Of a DNA stretch of 64,000 nucleotides, positions 10,461-26,507 are shown piece after piece. The stretch is from Endomychus coccineus (lineage: Eukaryota; Arthropoda; Insecta; Coleoptera; Endomychidae): positions 85,723,043 through 85,787,042 of the forward strand of contig OY294068.1 of assembly GCA_958510875.1 (NCBI GenBank), written 5' to 3'. The position numbers were made by a program, and so were the translations under genes. Position 1 is the stretch's first letter. Each line of letters opens with the position of its first letter. The notes under the pieces were generated by a model. That model worked only from the letters and a program-made list of their open reading frames with translations, was not told the origin of the DNA and did not search any database.

Positions 10461-12689
10461 AATATAGAATAAAGAAATTATGCATATAAAGGAACTGAAG
10501 AAATCCCTTGTATTTACAGAGAAAGAAAGGAAATGGAGTCCCATACTTATTTTCACATACACACAGTAGTCCTATTCATCAATACATTTCACATCATAAT
10601 CACCGAAATCTTAGAAAGAATCAAAATAGCTATTACCTTCTCAAAGTTAAATACATAATTCAATAGTAGAACCCAAAGATTCACTCTCAGATATTATTAT
10701 TATTTCTGAACAGTAAGATAAAATTGAAATATTGAAGAATGGAATAGTTAGTTAACATATCTTGTTCCGAAACAATCTATGAATTCATTATCATGTTTGA
10801 TTTTTACTTCTTTTTTGATACAATTTCTCATTGGTGATTTTGGCGAAATCGCGGTAAAAACGTAGGTAATTTCCTGACACTAATATAAAACTTAATTTTG
10901 TTTGGGGAATTGGTGATTTGGAAATTTTTAATAATGGATATTTTCTAAGGGTTTGGCTTAGCCCCTTCGGGGATAAATATAAGTCTTAAATATTGTACAG
11001 ATTTATGTAAAAATTAGTCAAAATTTCTGATTCGTCAAGTTCCCGAAGTCTCTGAAATATTTATTTCAGTGGTTCAATTTATTGTTGACTCAATATGCTT
11101 ATATTGTCTAATAGATAAACCAGACAAATTTCGTGTAGTAGGTCTCTGAACAACATAATTATCAGAAATGCTGCGCCAAAATTCATGGTGACATCCTTCA
11201 GTGGAATATACAGATTTTTATTTTTTATAGAAAGATTTCAAAAATCAAATTTGACTGGATATTGATTAGTATTAGTGAAGTTGTTATGGCTAAGTTTTTT
11301 CAAATATTCAGTATGGCTTTTGACACGGACTGTACTGATACCAAAATCAATGTGATCTAAAATACCAAGTCCGATAGTTTTTTTTGACAGGAATTACAAC
11401 TATCATTTAATTTTTTGACTAATATTAACAAGATAAAATTCATGCGTGTCATTAACATTGAATATTTCAAATATTGATATTTTCATCACTTCATTATGAT
11501 AACTGATGCTATGTGCAGTTCGAACATTGGATTTTCCCTTGTAAATCTATATTTGGTGAAATTCACGAGATATTTTTAGATAGATAAGACTTCTATCTCT
11601 TATCTATGAGAAGCTTTGCGTCAGGGTTGTCTGGTAAATTTTCTTAGACTAACTTCAGTGTAACCAAAATCAATCGACGTAACAAGAGACTCTAGATGTC
11701 TCAGATTTGTTTTTGATGTTTCCAACCTCAAAAAAAATTACGTTATTAAGGTTACAAATTTTCAAACTCATTGTATACTGGGGCAAATTGATGAAATCTG
11801 ATATTGTAAGTTAAAAACCTTAAAATCTTCAAAACGCATTTCGAATTTCAAAAACACATATTTTTTGAAAACATCGATTTTGCGTTAGAGATAGACCAAA
11901 TAGTCTACTTTTTTTGGAAAAAAAAATATGCAAGTTAGTATTTGACGAGAAATAAGCGATTCGATTTCTTCGAAAAATCCACGAAATGGGCCCTATCTCG
12001 GTCCCGGTATCTTGAATGACCTTTAAATGGATCTCAAATGACACATTTTGCTTTTCTCTACAATTCTTACGATACAGCGCATAATTTTCGATACATTCAC
12101 GAGAAAATTACATTTTGACCTTGAAAAATATTCATATCTTCTGCCGCCATGGTCTTAAGCCAATTGCTCATATACCATCATCTTCAGAGCACCAAAAAAC
12201 ATAATTATCGAATATGAAATGGGACTAAGTTCCAACACGCAAGTCGTCTACAGAGGTATTTTATCACGACCGGATCAATCATTAAACTTTTGCGAATTGC
12301 ATAGCAATACTGATAAACTTAAGAAAAATGTCAAAACCTGGAAAAACTATATAATATATCTTATTAGTGCTATACTGTGACCCCGGATTGTTGAAACGAC
12401 TTTTATTAAAGATGAAAAATGTTCAATATAAGTCTGATTTTCTGGGGTTCAACCCTGCTTCATTGGAGACTAATACCTAACGTAACCTAACCTTACAATT
12501 ACAGGTTTGAAAAATCAAGTTTATCTCTGAAATTTTTGGGAAACCAGGTTTTTTTAGTATTGAATTTTATAGCGCAAAGATAACAAAATCTTATTGAGAA
12601 AATCAGAGTCTGGCTCTCATACCAAATAACAAAATCTTCAGCCAACTGCAATTTTGGTGAATTTCTTTTGGAAATAAACATTACCAGAG
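10461..12689. other. No recognised gene (unit A)
   Basis: AT-rich DNA conserved with B (about 26865-28688) and C (43955-45860). B lacks about 400 bp corresponding to 10721-11118. A short TAACCTAACCT-like string near 12481-12495 is too short to be a telomeric array. Confidence 0.55.
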
Positions 12690-12885
12690 TATGTGAGGGA
12701 TCAAACTTTGTCGAGCACCTCATGCAGGAGTGAGGGTTCCAATGTCAACTATGGGTTTGATCGTTACTTTCATTCATCTTAATAATGTTATGATAAATAA
12801 TCTAAGTTATTTCCATAAGTTAGAAAATTGAATACTAATATTCTCACACGGAATTATGGCCCATTAGGTAAAGGACGTATAAAAA
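12690..12885 (+). repeat. Divergent tRNA-derived SINE relic, unit A
   Basis: A B-box-like GGGTTCCAAT is followed by the tail TTCATCTTAATAATGTTATG and then GGCCCATTAGGTAAAGGA. This is the same order as the tRNA-containing repeat at 38146-40425, where the tail ends GGCCAATTAGGCAAAG. Orthologous relics lie at 28690-28885 (B), 45860-46035 (C) and 53700-53825 (D). Confidence 0.6.
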
Positions 12886-13338
12886 AAATAATGAATAATT
12901 TCAATTATGATTGTCCTGTTATTTCTCTCTGGATATGGCGATTATTACAGAATACGTCTTCTTGCGGAGCTAAGGAATTTGATTTGAGCTGTTCTTCTCA
13001 GATATGTTTCTGGTTTCCTGTATCAACATCAGGAGATTCTGATATTCGATTGCTAAAGTCTATACAGTATACACGTTTATTTGGAATAATTTTTACTTGT
13101 TCAGAGTAGGATTTTATTCACTATTAGAATGATATAAATGACAGTAAATTGTAGTTATCTTGAGATGGAGTACGTTGGCGCGGCAGTAGGAGATGCTGTA
13201 AGTCTTTCAGTTGGAATGCCTGTTGAAGTACTAGTTCGGAGCTTCCATTGGAATTGCTAATAATTATCCCTGTGGACATCCAATTGTAGTGCATGTTGAA
13301 GTTCCTGTTGAAATTGCTGTTGATGATGCCTGTGGACA

Positions 13339-14496
13339 TCAATTTGTAGTCCCTGTTGGAGTAGCTGTCGAAGATACCTGTGGACCTCTTGTTGGAGTTA
13401 CTGTTGAAGATCCTCGTGGACTCCCTGTTGGAGTTGCTGTTGAAGAGCCTTGTGGATTTCCAGTTAAACTATCTGTTGGCGTAGCTGTTGAAGATAGAGG
13501 TGAACTCCCAGTTGGGGTGCCAGTTGAGGTGCCTGTTGAAGTTCCTGCAGGCGTTGCTGTCGAAGATCCCTTTGGGCCACCTGTTGCAGTTGCTGTTGAA
13601 GATTCATGTAGTTTCCAAATTGTGATGTCTGTTAGAGATCGCGTAGGAGTTGCTGTTGGAGGCCCATGGGAACTTTGAGATGAAGTGGTCGTTGGAGTTC
13701 CCGTAGGAGTAGCTGTTGGAGTAGCTGTTGAAGATTCCTGTGGACTCTCTGTTGAAGTTGCTGTCGAAGATCCTTGTGGACCACCTGTTGCAGTTGCTGT
13801 CGAAGATTCTTGTGTATTTCCAGTTGGCGTACCTGTTGCGGTAGCTGTTGAAGATCCGGATGAACTTCCAGTAGGAGTGCCAGTTGGGGTGCCTGTTGGA
13901 GTTCCTGTTGAAGTTGCTGTTGAAGATCTCTGTGGACCACTTGTTGGAGTTGCTGTTGAATAACCTTGTGGATTTTCAGTAGAACTACCCGTTGGCGTTG
14001 CTATTGAAGATCCACATGAACTCTCAGTTGGGGTGCCAGTTGAGGTGCCTGTTGGAGCTCCTGTTGGAGTAGCTGTTGAAGATCCCTGTGGACCAACTGT
14101 TGCGGTTGCTTTTGCAGATCTATGTAGATTCTCAATTGTGATGTCTGTTAGAGATCCCGTAGGAGTTGCTGTTGAAGATCCAGGGGAAGTTCCGAATGAC
14201 GTGCTTGTTGGAGGTCCTGTTGGAGTAGTTGTTGAAGATCCCTGTGAACCTCCTGTTGGACTTTCTGTTGAAGATCCTTGTGGATTTCCAGTTGAAGTGC
14301 CTGTTGGGGTAGCTGTCGAAGAACCAGGGGGAATTCTAGTTGATGTGCCTGTTGGGGTTCCCGTTGGAGTTGCTGTAGAAGGTTCATCGGGACTTCCAGT
14401 GGTAGTGCCCTCTGAAGTTCCTGTTGGAGTATCTGTTGAAGACTCAGTTGTCTGTTCCAAATGATTGTCCCCCAATGCCTTTCCTGAACATCCAAG
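13339..14496 (-). CDS. Mucin-like Thr/Ser/Pro/Gly-rich protein, large 3' coding exon, copy A
   Basis: A 386-codon exon on the minus strand. It follows a polypyrimidine tract and CAG acceptor at 14497-14499, begins LGCSGKALGDNH, and continues as imperfect 6-12-residue repeats of the TATPTG, GTPTGTS and GGPQGSS types. Two copies of a spacer, SLTDITI plus an LH pair, mark a longer repeat. The composition (Thr, Ser, Pro, Gly) is that of a heavily O-glycosylated secreted mucin; secretion is inferred. The frame upstream of the acceptor has no ATG before a stop (it would start with GTG), so the signal-peptide exon must lie farther upstream. The stop after PTGTTN is conserved in copies B and C. The repeat pattern runs past the stop to about 13200, as a degenerate 3' UTR. 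Open frames on the plus strand over the same DNA are shadows of the repeat. Confidence 0.72.
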   Translation of the reverse strand, partial: LGCSGKALGDNHLEQTTESSTDTPTGTSEGTTTGSPDEPSTATPTGTPTGTSTRIPPGSSTATPTGTSTGNPQGSSTESPTGGSQGSSTTTPTGPPTSTSFGTSPGSSTATPTGSLTDITIENLHRSAKATATVGPQGSSTATPTGAPTGTSTGTPTESSCGSSIATPTGSSTENPQGYSTATPTSGPQRSSTATSTGTPTGTPTGTPTGSSSGSSTATATGTPTGNTQESSTATATGGPQGSSTATSTESPQESSTATPTATPTGTPTTTSSQSSHGPPTATPTRSLTDITIWKLHESSTATATGGPKGSSTATPAGTSTGTSTGTPTGSSPLSSTATPTDSLTGNPQGSSTATPTGSPRGSSTVTPTRGPQVSSTATPTGTTN

Positions 14497-15202
14497 CTGA
14501 AAAAAAACCAACGATAATATCAATAAGCTATATTCCTGAGCAGAAACTCCCCAAACAATCAGAATATTCCTCCTCCTCACTCAAGAATATGAGAGCTTGC
14601 GTGAGGACGCAATACTCTATCCCTTCAAACGAAACTTCAAATTAAATGAGAATCATACTTTTTCTTCGTTTTATTGCCTTTATTGAAACAATAATAACTG
14701 TGACCGTAGTTCATCGTATCATTATCGAACTAAAACCAATATTTTTAGTTTTATATTGATGCTATGTGCAAGAAAATTGCAATTATAAGAACTAACGTTC
14801 CAATAACGGGATGATAAAACGGAGAAAATCGTTATTCTCATAGTTTCGATAATCTATCACAGAGTATCATATTGAAGTCGCCAAGGAAAATTGTGTTGAG
14901 CATATAGATTAGTCCGAATGAAGAGACTTCATCAAATAACAGGTTACACCCCTAAAAATAATTAAAAAAAAACACATTAAGGCGAAAAATATGGTATCAT
15001 ATGAAACCTTAATTAGAGCTCATTATCTGCGATGATTTGTTTTGTCTAGATTTGCTGTTGAATATAGGAAAAGGTGAATTCCATGGAAATGTGATTTTTC
15101 AATAAAAAAAAATAGAAAATAGTGAATTACTCGTTAACCGTTGAAAATCGGAATATGTATTATACAAACTTTATTGTTGGAATCATGATATAGAATCACA
15201 TA
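14497..15202. other. Probable intron and flank of mucin-like gene A
   Basis: The sequence next to the acceptor is pyrimidine-rich on the minus strand. No convincing signal-peptide exon with an ATG and a donor in phase was found here. The rest is AT-rich with no recognised feature, up to the LINE fragment edge. Confidence 0.4.
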
Positions 15203-16779
15203 TTGTGGCCTGGGTATAGCGTGCATAGCTCGAACAGGAGATATTGATATTTTGTCCATTTTTCCTCCTCTTTCAAGACTATATTCTTCTCTGCCGGATC
15301 GGAGAATTTGATGACATACATAGCCTTGATTAGTTTATCGGGGAGGAGAACGTCAGGCTTATATGCTTGTATGGACCTGACGGTCGGAAACGGGTAATTC
15401 CAGGATATCTGGCATTTTTCGTTTCCGACTACGGACTCAATATCTACTGGCATGTAAGGCAGCACTGGCTCTTGGTCTATTCCGTACGAGTGCCTTCAAT
15501 GGTAATACAGCGCCCGTAGGGAACATTATGGCGGTGGGTGTACGCCGAGGCCGCTTTTGCCGGACATGCCCACAGAAGGTGGAAAAGCGTCTCAGGCGCC
15601 TTTCGACAGGCCCTGCAGCTGACATCAGGGACCTGCACACCCATCACATTGCTGCGATAGACCAAGGTGTTAATTACGCCATCTTGGCAAGCTGCGGTAA
15701 ATCCCTCAGTCTCGGATGTGACGCTGGCTGACCTTAGTTAGCCGAAGGTCAGCCTAGTTGACAAGCCGAGCGTTTCGATGTTTCGATAGAAAACACCGTG
15801 TATCGGCTTGTCAACATGCCGCATGAGCGTAAGATCTTGCTCCGCGGCATTTATCTGGACTTTCAGGCGAGAAGGTAGGAGCTCGAGGTTGCCCTCTAGT
15901 CGGCCTTCTCGACTGATCTGAAATTCGAGACCAAGTTCTTCCGCAGCTTTTTGTGCTGCCTTAACGATGAATGCCCCGCCCCCACTCCGGCCAATTCATG
16001 ACTTTTAACAAGGCACAGGAGGGGGTCCGAGCTCCTAAGAACTTTACAAGCTATACTCAGAACCACACTTCGATGCAGACCCTCCAGACTGAGGAGTCCC
16101 CTACCTCCCCGATGACGTGGGAGATAAATGCGGGAAACGGACGATCTAGGATGCAAACTGTGATGGATATACATCATTTCCCGGGTGTCTTTATCGAGTC
16201 TATGCAGCTCATCGACCGTCCATTTCACCACTCCAAAAGAGTGGAGCAGGACTGGAACGGCAAGCATATCTGTTGCAGACACCTTGTTCCCACTCGAAAG
16301 TTCGGAAGACCAAATCTTTAGAACAAGGTTTCTGTATTTGCCGCGGAGAGCCACCTTTACTTGGGAAGCGTCATAATTAGGACGCTGTTCAATTCCCAGG
16401 TATCGATAGGTCTCTCCAGCATCGAGGTGTTCAAAGATGCTCCCGTCGGCAAGCTGCATATTCTCGTACACTTCCGGAGATCGTCCTCTCCTCAAATGAA
16501 ACACTGCGCATTTGTCCAATCCCAACTCCATGCCCACGGCTCGTGTATATTCATGAACCACATTGAGAGATTGATGGAGGTTCTTCTCCCCAGAGGCATA
16601 CAGTTTCAAATCATCCACGTGAAATAAATGGGTGATCTGATGATGCCTCCGGTCGTTCGGTTGTCCAGAGTAATATCCACGAGTCCGTCTCACAGCAATG
16701 AAGAGCGGCAGCAGTGAAATATTGAACAACAGGGGACTCAAGGAGTCTCCTTGGAAAACTCCCCTCTTGAATGTTACCA
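15203..16779 (-). pseudogene. R4/Dong-like LINE internal fragment, copy B (RT plus endonuclease)
   Basis: Minus-strand fragment lacking both ends of the element. The frame at 15896-16780 begins at the reverse-transcriptase block GVFQGDSLSPLLFN, passes HVDDLKLYA (motif C, His where the 60.6-kb copy has Tyr) and YLGIEQ, and ends after a 5-bp insertion shared with copy A. Farther along is the zinc motif CRACRKAPETLFHLLWAC, then, in another frame (15196-15465), KPDVLLPDK followed by YVIKFSDPAE, the PD-(D/E)XK-type restriction-like endonuclease of R2/R4-group LINEs. Frameshifts make it inactive. It sits exactly at the junction between duplication units A and B. Confidence 0.9.
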
Positions 16780-18559
16780 TGTATTTAGTTTTCTACATTG
16801 GGAGCTAGTGTTTGAAACTATGTGTCTTGTAATAAAGCAGAATTAATTTTTACTTACCGAACACGTGAGAGAGATTATCAATATAGGGAAGATAACCTCT
16901 GTGTAGGAAACCATTATGAAAACACTATTCGTATTATATTAGACAGACAGAGGTTAATAGTACTGTTGTTTCAAATGTTGTGTGTATATATATACAAATA
17001 CTCTGAGAGCTGTTTCTTATCTTGGATTGTTTGTCTCTCCAAATCACACGAGAGAACGATATCATCAGCAATTCCATGTTCGTTATCAGTATCACACAGG
17101 CTTTGTTGAGGGGAGAAGATGAATCACGACGAATTATGGGGTTTTTTCGGCTTGATAGAAATTTAAATTGGAATGAAACAAGTACAATTTTACTAATTGA
17201 ACGTATTTCTGGTTTCAGTTAATAGAATATATTTTGCCATTTATTGTTGATATTTTATTTGGGTTTTGGACCATCGCCAGTGACTCTATAACTTACCCTG
17301 AAGGTTCAATTTTCGATCGCTCTTCCAAGAATTGGTCACGTGAATTCAGTTTAGTGTGAATAGTATAGTTTATTACGTGATAATAAACTATAAATTTTTA
17401 CACTTACCGTATTACAGAATAATTAAGACTTGCGTAATATTGGAATCTCAGATATTATAAGTTTCAAGAATCTTATATAGTGGATGAATCACAGGACATG
17501 TATGCACAATATATCATGAACTGTCGTCTGAGATCATTTATGTGAAACAATTGAAAAAATTTTAATACCTAACAAATTCCGGCTAGGTTAATATCATTCA
17601 AAATTGTGAAAATTCTCCATTTGAATAAAAACGTTTCTGGTTGAGAAACAGTTGAAATGTACACTCAGAAAAATTAACGCGGCACCACGATATTTGTTTT
17701 TATTTCACATTGGTATATGTTTCATAGAAATGGAAAACAAACTATTAGGGATGATGTATTTTGGACTACCAGCTGGCCAATTCATAACTTATATTATCAA
17801 ACTCTCCTGAAAACTGTGTATCACAATGAGCATTAACTGTACTTTCGTTGTATGAACATCAGGCTGTTGCATTTGGAGACGTGTCGAGGTAAAGCGTTCC
17901 CAAGCGCGCGGATCTTTATCAACCAATCTTCAACAGTATTATTTGTCCGTGGCCTACTCGTCTCAGTTTCGATGTATCTTTGGAACACCGTAAATATTGT
18001 TTTATAGTTGATTTTGTATCGTGTTCCGAGCTTACGGTTTTTGAAACCTTTAGCGGACCAAATCACTATTTGAGCACGTTTATCACGAATTAAAATTCTA
18101 CCTCACGTTCTGTTGTGTGAAAAGTTTCGAAATTCAACAATTTATTTGTGAAAAAAATGGAATAGTCAGAAAATTTATGCTTTCAACTGTGACAGGTCGT
18201 CAAAGCTACTCAAGATACAAAGAATTCAACATGTGAGCCAGAAAACGAGAAGTGAAGAAGAAAAACCGAGGTAACATCATTTTATCACAGATGGGCAGTG
18301 AATTGTGAAATGTTGATTCCTTGTTGTTTGTGCCAGTGCGTATTCTTGTACGATGCCTCTTTTATCTTGATATGATGTTTTGTTGTCGTCGTGTGTCATA
18401 GGAGTTAAACATTCAATGAATAGTATTGCGGACCTGGATATTTTGTTTCATGTCACATAGACATTGGAATATGTGACGTGTAGGAGTGCTGACATATCTA
18501 GTTCCATGATTCCTTCATATCAGATTCTCTAAAGTCATTATGTGCTGGTTCAGTGTCAA

Positions 18560-18982
18560 CTCATTCGGGATCATTCTAAAGATATCTATTTCTCAATGTA
18601 AATGATGTTAGACTTCTAGTTTTGTTTTTATTGAGATACAATTTACTTTTCAAAAGCCAACCGGAACTGAATTTCCGTCTCTCTAACCTTTCAAGCTCCC
18701 ATACTATGGCATTCGGATTGAGTGAATAAATCGTCCGCAAAAATGACAAATTTGACTTATCTGCTGTACTTGGTCATTGATATAAATAAGGTATACTATA
18801 GGACACGAAATTGAGCCGTTAGGAACTTCTGCCTGAATAATGTTGGTCTTGGCATCCATTCCATTTATTGAAACGATTCGATTTGTCCTATGATTGTATT
18901 AGTTCGTAACCGTTATTCTAGCCCTTTGAGGTAGCTGTTGAAAATCCATGTGGACTCCCAGGTGTGGTGCCTGTTGAGTTCC
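18560..18982 (-). pseudogene. Decayed LINE RT core plus stray mucin-repeat piece, unit B
   Basis: Orthologue of 2940-3360 with the same stops. The stray mucin-type piece occupies 18928-18982. Confidence 0.7.
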
Positions 18983-21900
18983 AGTTTTATACTCAAATTT
19001 GACTCTATTGATTCGTATTCTGGAAAACGTAGAACGTTTCGTCTGGAACACGCACAGAGTTATCCTCCAAATAGTTAGACGTGGATGGCTAACAAATTCT
19101 CCCTCACAGAAAATAATCCAAATGCTTCAACTCACAATATCTCGAAGAGCGTAAAATTGACATGTCCTGTTCGTGAAATACTTCGATCCCCGAAGATTCC
19201 CTTCAATAAGTTTATTTTTCTACAAGCAATATGGCATGTCCTATCTGAATCACTTCTCCTTCTCATTTATGTCACCTGAATGTGATGAGAAATAGTCTCT
19301 CATTACGCTGTACACGAAAGTGCAGTATTCGTCATTGACAGGGACACATTTTCTAGGAGTAGCTTCAGCGCTGAGCAAATTTTGAAATTTTCGATAGAAC
19401 AAGGGGTCAACTTGCATTTGAATATGACGCAAGTGATGGTCAGTTGGCTTCAATTCTTGAAAAAACTGTCTAACTGATATATCCAGATAAGAGTATCCAC
19501 TAAATGTATGCACATACGTCCACTTGGACAAACGCTGATGAATCCAGGTGTATCAATCCTCTTCGATACTTTACTCAATAGCGGTGATCTCTTTCTATAA
19601 CAACTAGCATGTCTGATGTTCAGAACGATAGTGCTGTATGATAAAAATGCATTGCTGGGAAAGAATTACTTTATTTTATGTTTTTCAGACATCGTAAAGA
19701 ATGCTGTAGTAGTAGTAGTTTAAGTGATTAATAAAATTTTTACTTCAGTTATTATCTACACCTCTGAAAATGTATTCTTATTCTAGTGTGCTTAATTTGA
19801 AACATCCTTTCTGATTATGAAAAATTTCAACTTTATATAAATTCGGAAAAGGATGCATTTTTTCTAAAATATGATCAATCATATTATATACACCTCTGAG
19901 AATGTATTCTTATTCTAGGGTACTTAATTTGAAACAACATCTTTTCTGATTATGAAACATTTTAACTTCATATAGATTTGGAAACGGATGCATTTTTTCT
20001 AAAATATGATCGGAGAAAGAAGAGTCCTAAACATCGAAAATGTTCCTCATATTCAATTTTTATATTCTGACTCCATCTACCAAAGTAAAAATTATCACAC
20101 TCTGAGCGGATCGATTCATACACCCGAATAATTTTAATAAACCTGAGATGTGTAAATTGACCTGATCAGCATGTCATAAGTTTTCCATCTATCATATTAT
20201 CCTATTTTAATTATTCAATCCCTGCAACGTATTTTCCCAGATTCAAACAGAAGCCTCATTTGTTGCTTGCATCTTATATTGACACTAAGTAACCTCAGAT
20301 CTTTCAAGTCTATTCATACATTATTATAGTTTGAAGATGACAATCTTGTTTCCAAAACTATAGTCACATCAGTTATTCCATAATATAAGTGATAAAAATG
20401 GTAATTCAAAATATCTGAATAGAATAACCTTTATGTTCAAATCAGATTATCCAGAAGTTTCAAAAATATGGGAATCACATTTTGACACAAATAATTGGGA
20501 TACTTTCCAATATCAAACGTTCATCATTATTCTTTTCAGTATTAAAAATTTCTGTACGTTACGTTTCCGTATTTAACAAATTCAATAATTATCTTTCAGA
20601 TATTTATTTCAGTATTTTATCTGATTACAAAACATACGTTGAATCATTTCCTGTCAGTCGGTGTTAATTTCATTCTCAGATACTTTTATATTACAAATAA
20701 TAAATAATACTGTCATGTCAGCATAAGCCTTATTAATTCTGCCGGACAAGTTCATTCAGTGTGTGAATCCAAAACAAGATTTCATCAACAAAATTCATAT
20801 AAGGGACCGACAGAAAAAACGTGTTATTCGAAGTTTCTGTATGCATCGACGAATGAACTAATTTAAAAAAATAAATATCGTCATGTCTCTTATAATGTAA
20901 TATTGAAATTATTTATGATTGTGTTGTACTCAATCCAAATCGAACTAATTTCGGGATTATAATCAAAGAAAAATGTAATACGGAATGAAGATAGTATTTC
21001 CCAAGACATTGAAGAATCTGGTATCAATAAACCTTCCGCTAATTGAGTCCCGTGAAAGATACGAGAAAGAGTATCAGCGTTTTGAAAAATGACTGGAGGG
21101 AAATCTAAGCTTAATAACTGGTTATGAATTTTACCACCCTAGGGAGAGAAAGGGCTGTCTTCTGTCCTAATTCTGGTGCCGTAAACGTCATTTTCTAAGA
21201 AGACAGTAGGAAAATAATTTTAATGTAATAGAAAATTTGTGCTGACGTTCCTTAACGACGTAACATTTGTGTTGGACATTCAATGCCGTGTATTTATTTC
21301 TAGGGACTGGACATCGAGGTGGTATTTCACATCCACTTGTTTATTGAATTAATGTTAAACATATTAATTAGCGGGGCTCACTGAAATAATATGATTGACT
21401 GATTAAAACTAAATTAACATGTTAACGATCCATCATGTATTCTAATTTGTTCGACTGTTTAAAAATACGTTCACCTCTCCATCAATTCATGATTCAGAAG
21501 AACCAACTTCACAGAATAATCTTATTGACTACCTTAAATGACGTTATCTTTGACGTTCGTTTTTATTCATATCTTTCAGGTGAGGGTCATGTAAAATAAA
21601 TGTGAAAATAAATTAGAAACTATTCACTACTTGAATGGGATGATAAAATACAGATTAACTACATGTTTCATATTATATTTCACCAAGTTACCCAATATAA
21701 TTGCCTAAATTCAAATATCGTGCCTTAATTCCTATTCATTCTGTATATTATTTCAGGATATATCTCAAAGTTGGAACTGAACTTCTTGTAAGCTACTCAA
21801 TATAGTAACAGTGACGACAATTTTGGATAAATATTATAAATTCCAACAATATCTGTTCACAGATTTATCTACTATTGCAACCAAGGTGCTGGAAACAATT

Positions 21901-22861
21901 ATAAAATAAAGACAAATTTGTTTATTGAAATTTTACAAGTATGTAGCCATTATAGAAAATTTTATCATAATATACAATGACATGGTATGAAAAACTTTTG
22001 AAAATATTTCATTTTGAAACTCGACTTGGGAGTCATCAAAAAAGATGAAAAAAGGCCTACTCTGACGTAATCGCATGACTTCAATTTCGTGTTTAATGAG
22101 ATATTCTTTGAAGAAAATGGCTTAACCAACATTTGTCTGAATTTCGCAAAATTTTGAGAGGACAAATTTTTTCCTTCACGATTTCACACATGCGCATTCC
22201 AATATCTGATGATTACTTCCGATGTTCAATTTTCAATCAATCTGCTTGCAATTCTTAATTCCAGAGATCATTAACTATTACTATAACGTATCTGTATCAT
22301 TGAAATTATGAAGAACGAATAGTTGAGAAATATTGAAATTGGTTGTTTATGTGAATCTTATAATATAGTTCCACTCGATATTTCCGTTGTTGGAGTCTCA
22401 CGTGAAAATTATATTATTATCTTAATTCAGAGCTTGGGAATACCATAATACAAATAGACACTTCCTGATATTATCAAATTATGAGGCGATTGTTATCTTA
22501 TTCTGTAATAGTATACAATATAATAAACTCATCCACATTTACGTAGGTGGCCTTTTTTATATTTATTGAAATTCAATATTGAATGGTTATTAGAATTATC
22601 ATACATGTCACTCAAAGCTCTGTCACAATATAGGAAACGACAACCATTGTTGACTTCAATTAATTCGCAAACTGAAAAGTTTCTAGTTTAAGATGAATAT
22701 TTGAATATTCCGAATGTAATCCGACTCCAACACTATGGCCCTAGTTTCGGTACAATCAATTAATAAGAATCAAGAAACTTGAGCTTGGGACTTGAACTGA
22801 AACTAAGTTTATAAGTATATATCAAAACGAGATAGATTGAGGATACTATTCCTTGTGAACA

Positions 22862-23300
22862 TCAATTTTTTCGCCAACACAAATTATTGTTTCTCTCAAT
22901 TTGGATACATTTTATAATTGAACATTTATCATTATTCTTTACAATGTTCAAAATTTTCGTATTGGCATAGTGAAATAAAGTATTTGTCTTTCTTTGTACG
23001 TTTATTAAGAGCAGAGGATAAATTCTTTGTCTGCTTTTGTGCGTACAATCTATTATCGATGTATTGGGAAGATTGACCGATGTATAAGTTTGACAGTAAT
23101 TATCAGATCCTTTTCGGAAATACCCCAGCCTCAAACTTTTATCACCGAAAAATTCTTGAAGCGATTGTGAATCCTAGAACATTCGAATACTCTTAGCCGT
23201 GACTCAGGATATTACTTCCTCAACATTTGGAAACCCATCCACTCCCCACTTATCACACTACGGCAGATTCAGGTATGAAAAGGCAGTTAACAGACAGTGA
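22862..23300. pseudogene. Penelope-like element 3' relics, unit B
   Basis: Orthologue of 7273-7640. The minus-strand frame (22862-23134) retains more sequence than A, including a CIQIERNNN block that matches SIQIKKNN in the PLE at 31204-33622. The plus-strand relic follows, with a downstream open stretch to 23466 that A has lost. Confidence 0.68.
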
Positions 23301-23689
23301 ACTGTGTAGCGTGAAGGTTTTTGCCACAATGAATACCGCTATAGAAACCACAAGATATAGTTTCAGTTCGATACTCAAGACTGTCCAGAAGATGCAAAAC
23401 GTCATCATCCATTCGTGCTTTTGTGACGCGCGGAAGTCTACTATACTAAATGAATATTATCCCTGATATATTAATTAGGCCGGCAAACATCACTGAAAAT
23501 TTCATCAATCCCTAAACTACATCCTCAACACAACACAAAACTTATAACAACAATATGAATAGCAGAATACGAATGACTGATGAGATAATGAATAATAAAC
23601 AACCAAATCCCAGTCTTTCCAAATATATATCCCAAATTGTGAATTGAACGAGAAATTTATAAAAAAAATAAAATAACAACAATTAACAT

Positions 23690-24086
23690 TCCTGAACATG
23701 ATAATGAAAGTTTGATATTGCAATTTTTGGAAGATGTATATTTTGTATTTTTCATTACAGATATTTTATCCTGAAACTTTTGCTCGGTACTCCAATTCAA
23801 TTTCCTCGATAACGGTCCAAAAAATACGATCAGAACTGGTTAACACTGTTATCTATTAGGAAGATCTATCTAATTAATTTGATAAAAGATCACCTTGAAG
23901 GCAAATCAAACGTTAGAATATCGTAATATTTGCCAAAGAGCAAGATATGCCAGAAATAAACTTTATACATCGTTAGTGTTAACCGAAACAAACAAATTAG
24001 AGAAAAATTTCGTTCAAAGTTAATAACTTCAAAATGAATATATCCCAACGAAGAGGATGATTTGATGAACTATGAAATTATTGCTT
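23690..24086 (+). pseudogene. Ty3/gypsy integrase relic, 5' part, unit B
   Basis: Orthologue of 7641-7916, slightly longer at the left, where a block LILQFLED survives as in copy D. Interrupted at 24086 by the insertion. Confidence 0.65.

Positions 24087-26507
<2,421 letters not shown>

Larger units (their letters stand above)
1171..15202. repeat. Segmental duplication unit A
   Basis: About 14 kb present again at 16780-30144 in the same order and orientation with high identity by eye. Corresponding landmarks lie 15.61 kb apart at the left end and about 15.99 kb apart near 13.3 kb; the drift is explained largely by TA expansion and small indels in B. Parts recur more divergently at 43955-49020 (right half) and 50484-60330 (left half). 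Order of contents: exon-like signals, LINE relic, PLE relic, gypsy relic with insertion, SINE relic, mucin-like exon. Confidence 0.93.

Noticed and set aside
12479..12496. Telomeric TTAGG repeat
   Set aside because: Only two or three imperfect units; it also occurs at the orthologous place in B.
13289..14464. Long plus-strand frames rich in Val, Pro and Gly (PVGVAVEDP type) over the mucin exon, also at 29283-30170 and 46425-48695
   Set aside because: They are reverse-strand shadows of a codon-length repeat. Only the minus strand has a splice acceptor, a non-repeat start shared by A and C, and a conserved stop.
13150..14500. CRISPR-like array
   Set aside because: The repeats are imperfect, of codon length, without regular spacers, and the DNA is eukaryotic.
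14497..14580. A start for mucin copy A at 14580, making a 413-residue protein with a hydrophobic N-terminus
   Set aside because: The first codon is GTG directly after a stop, and the hydrophobic stretch is a translated polypyrimidine tract. The equivalent frame in copy C begins with TTG and differs in sequence. Intron read-through is the better explanation.
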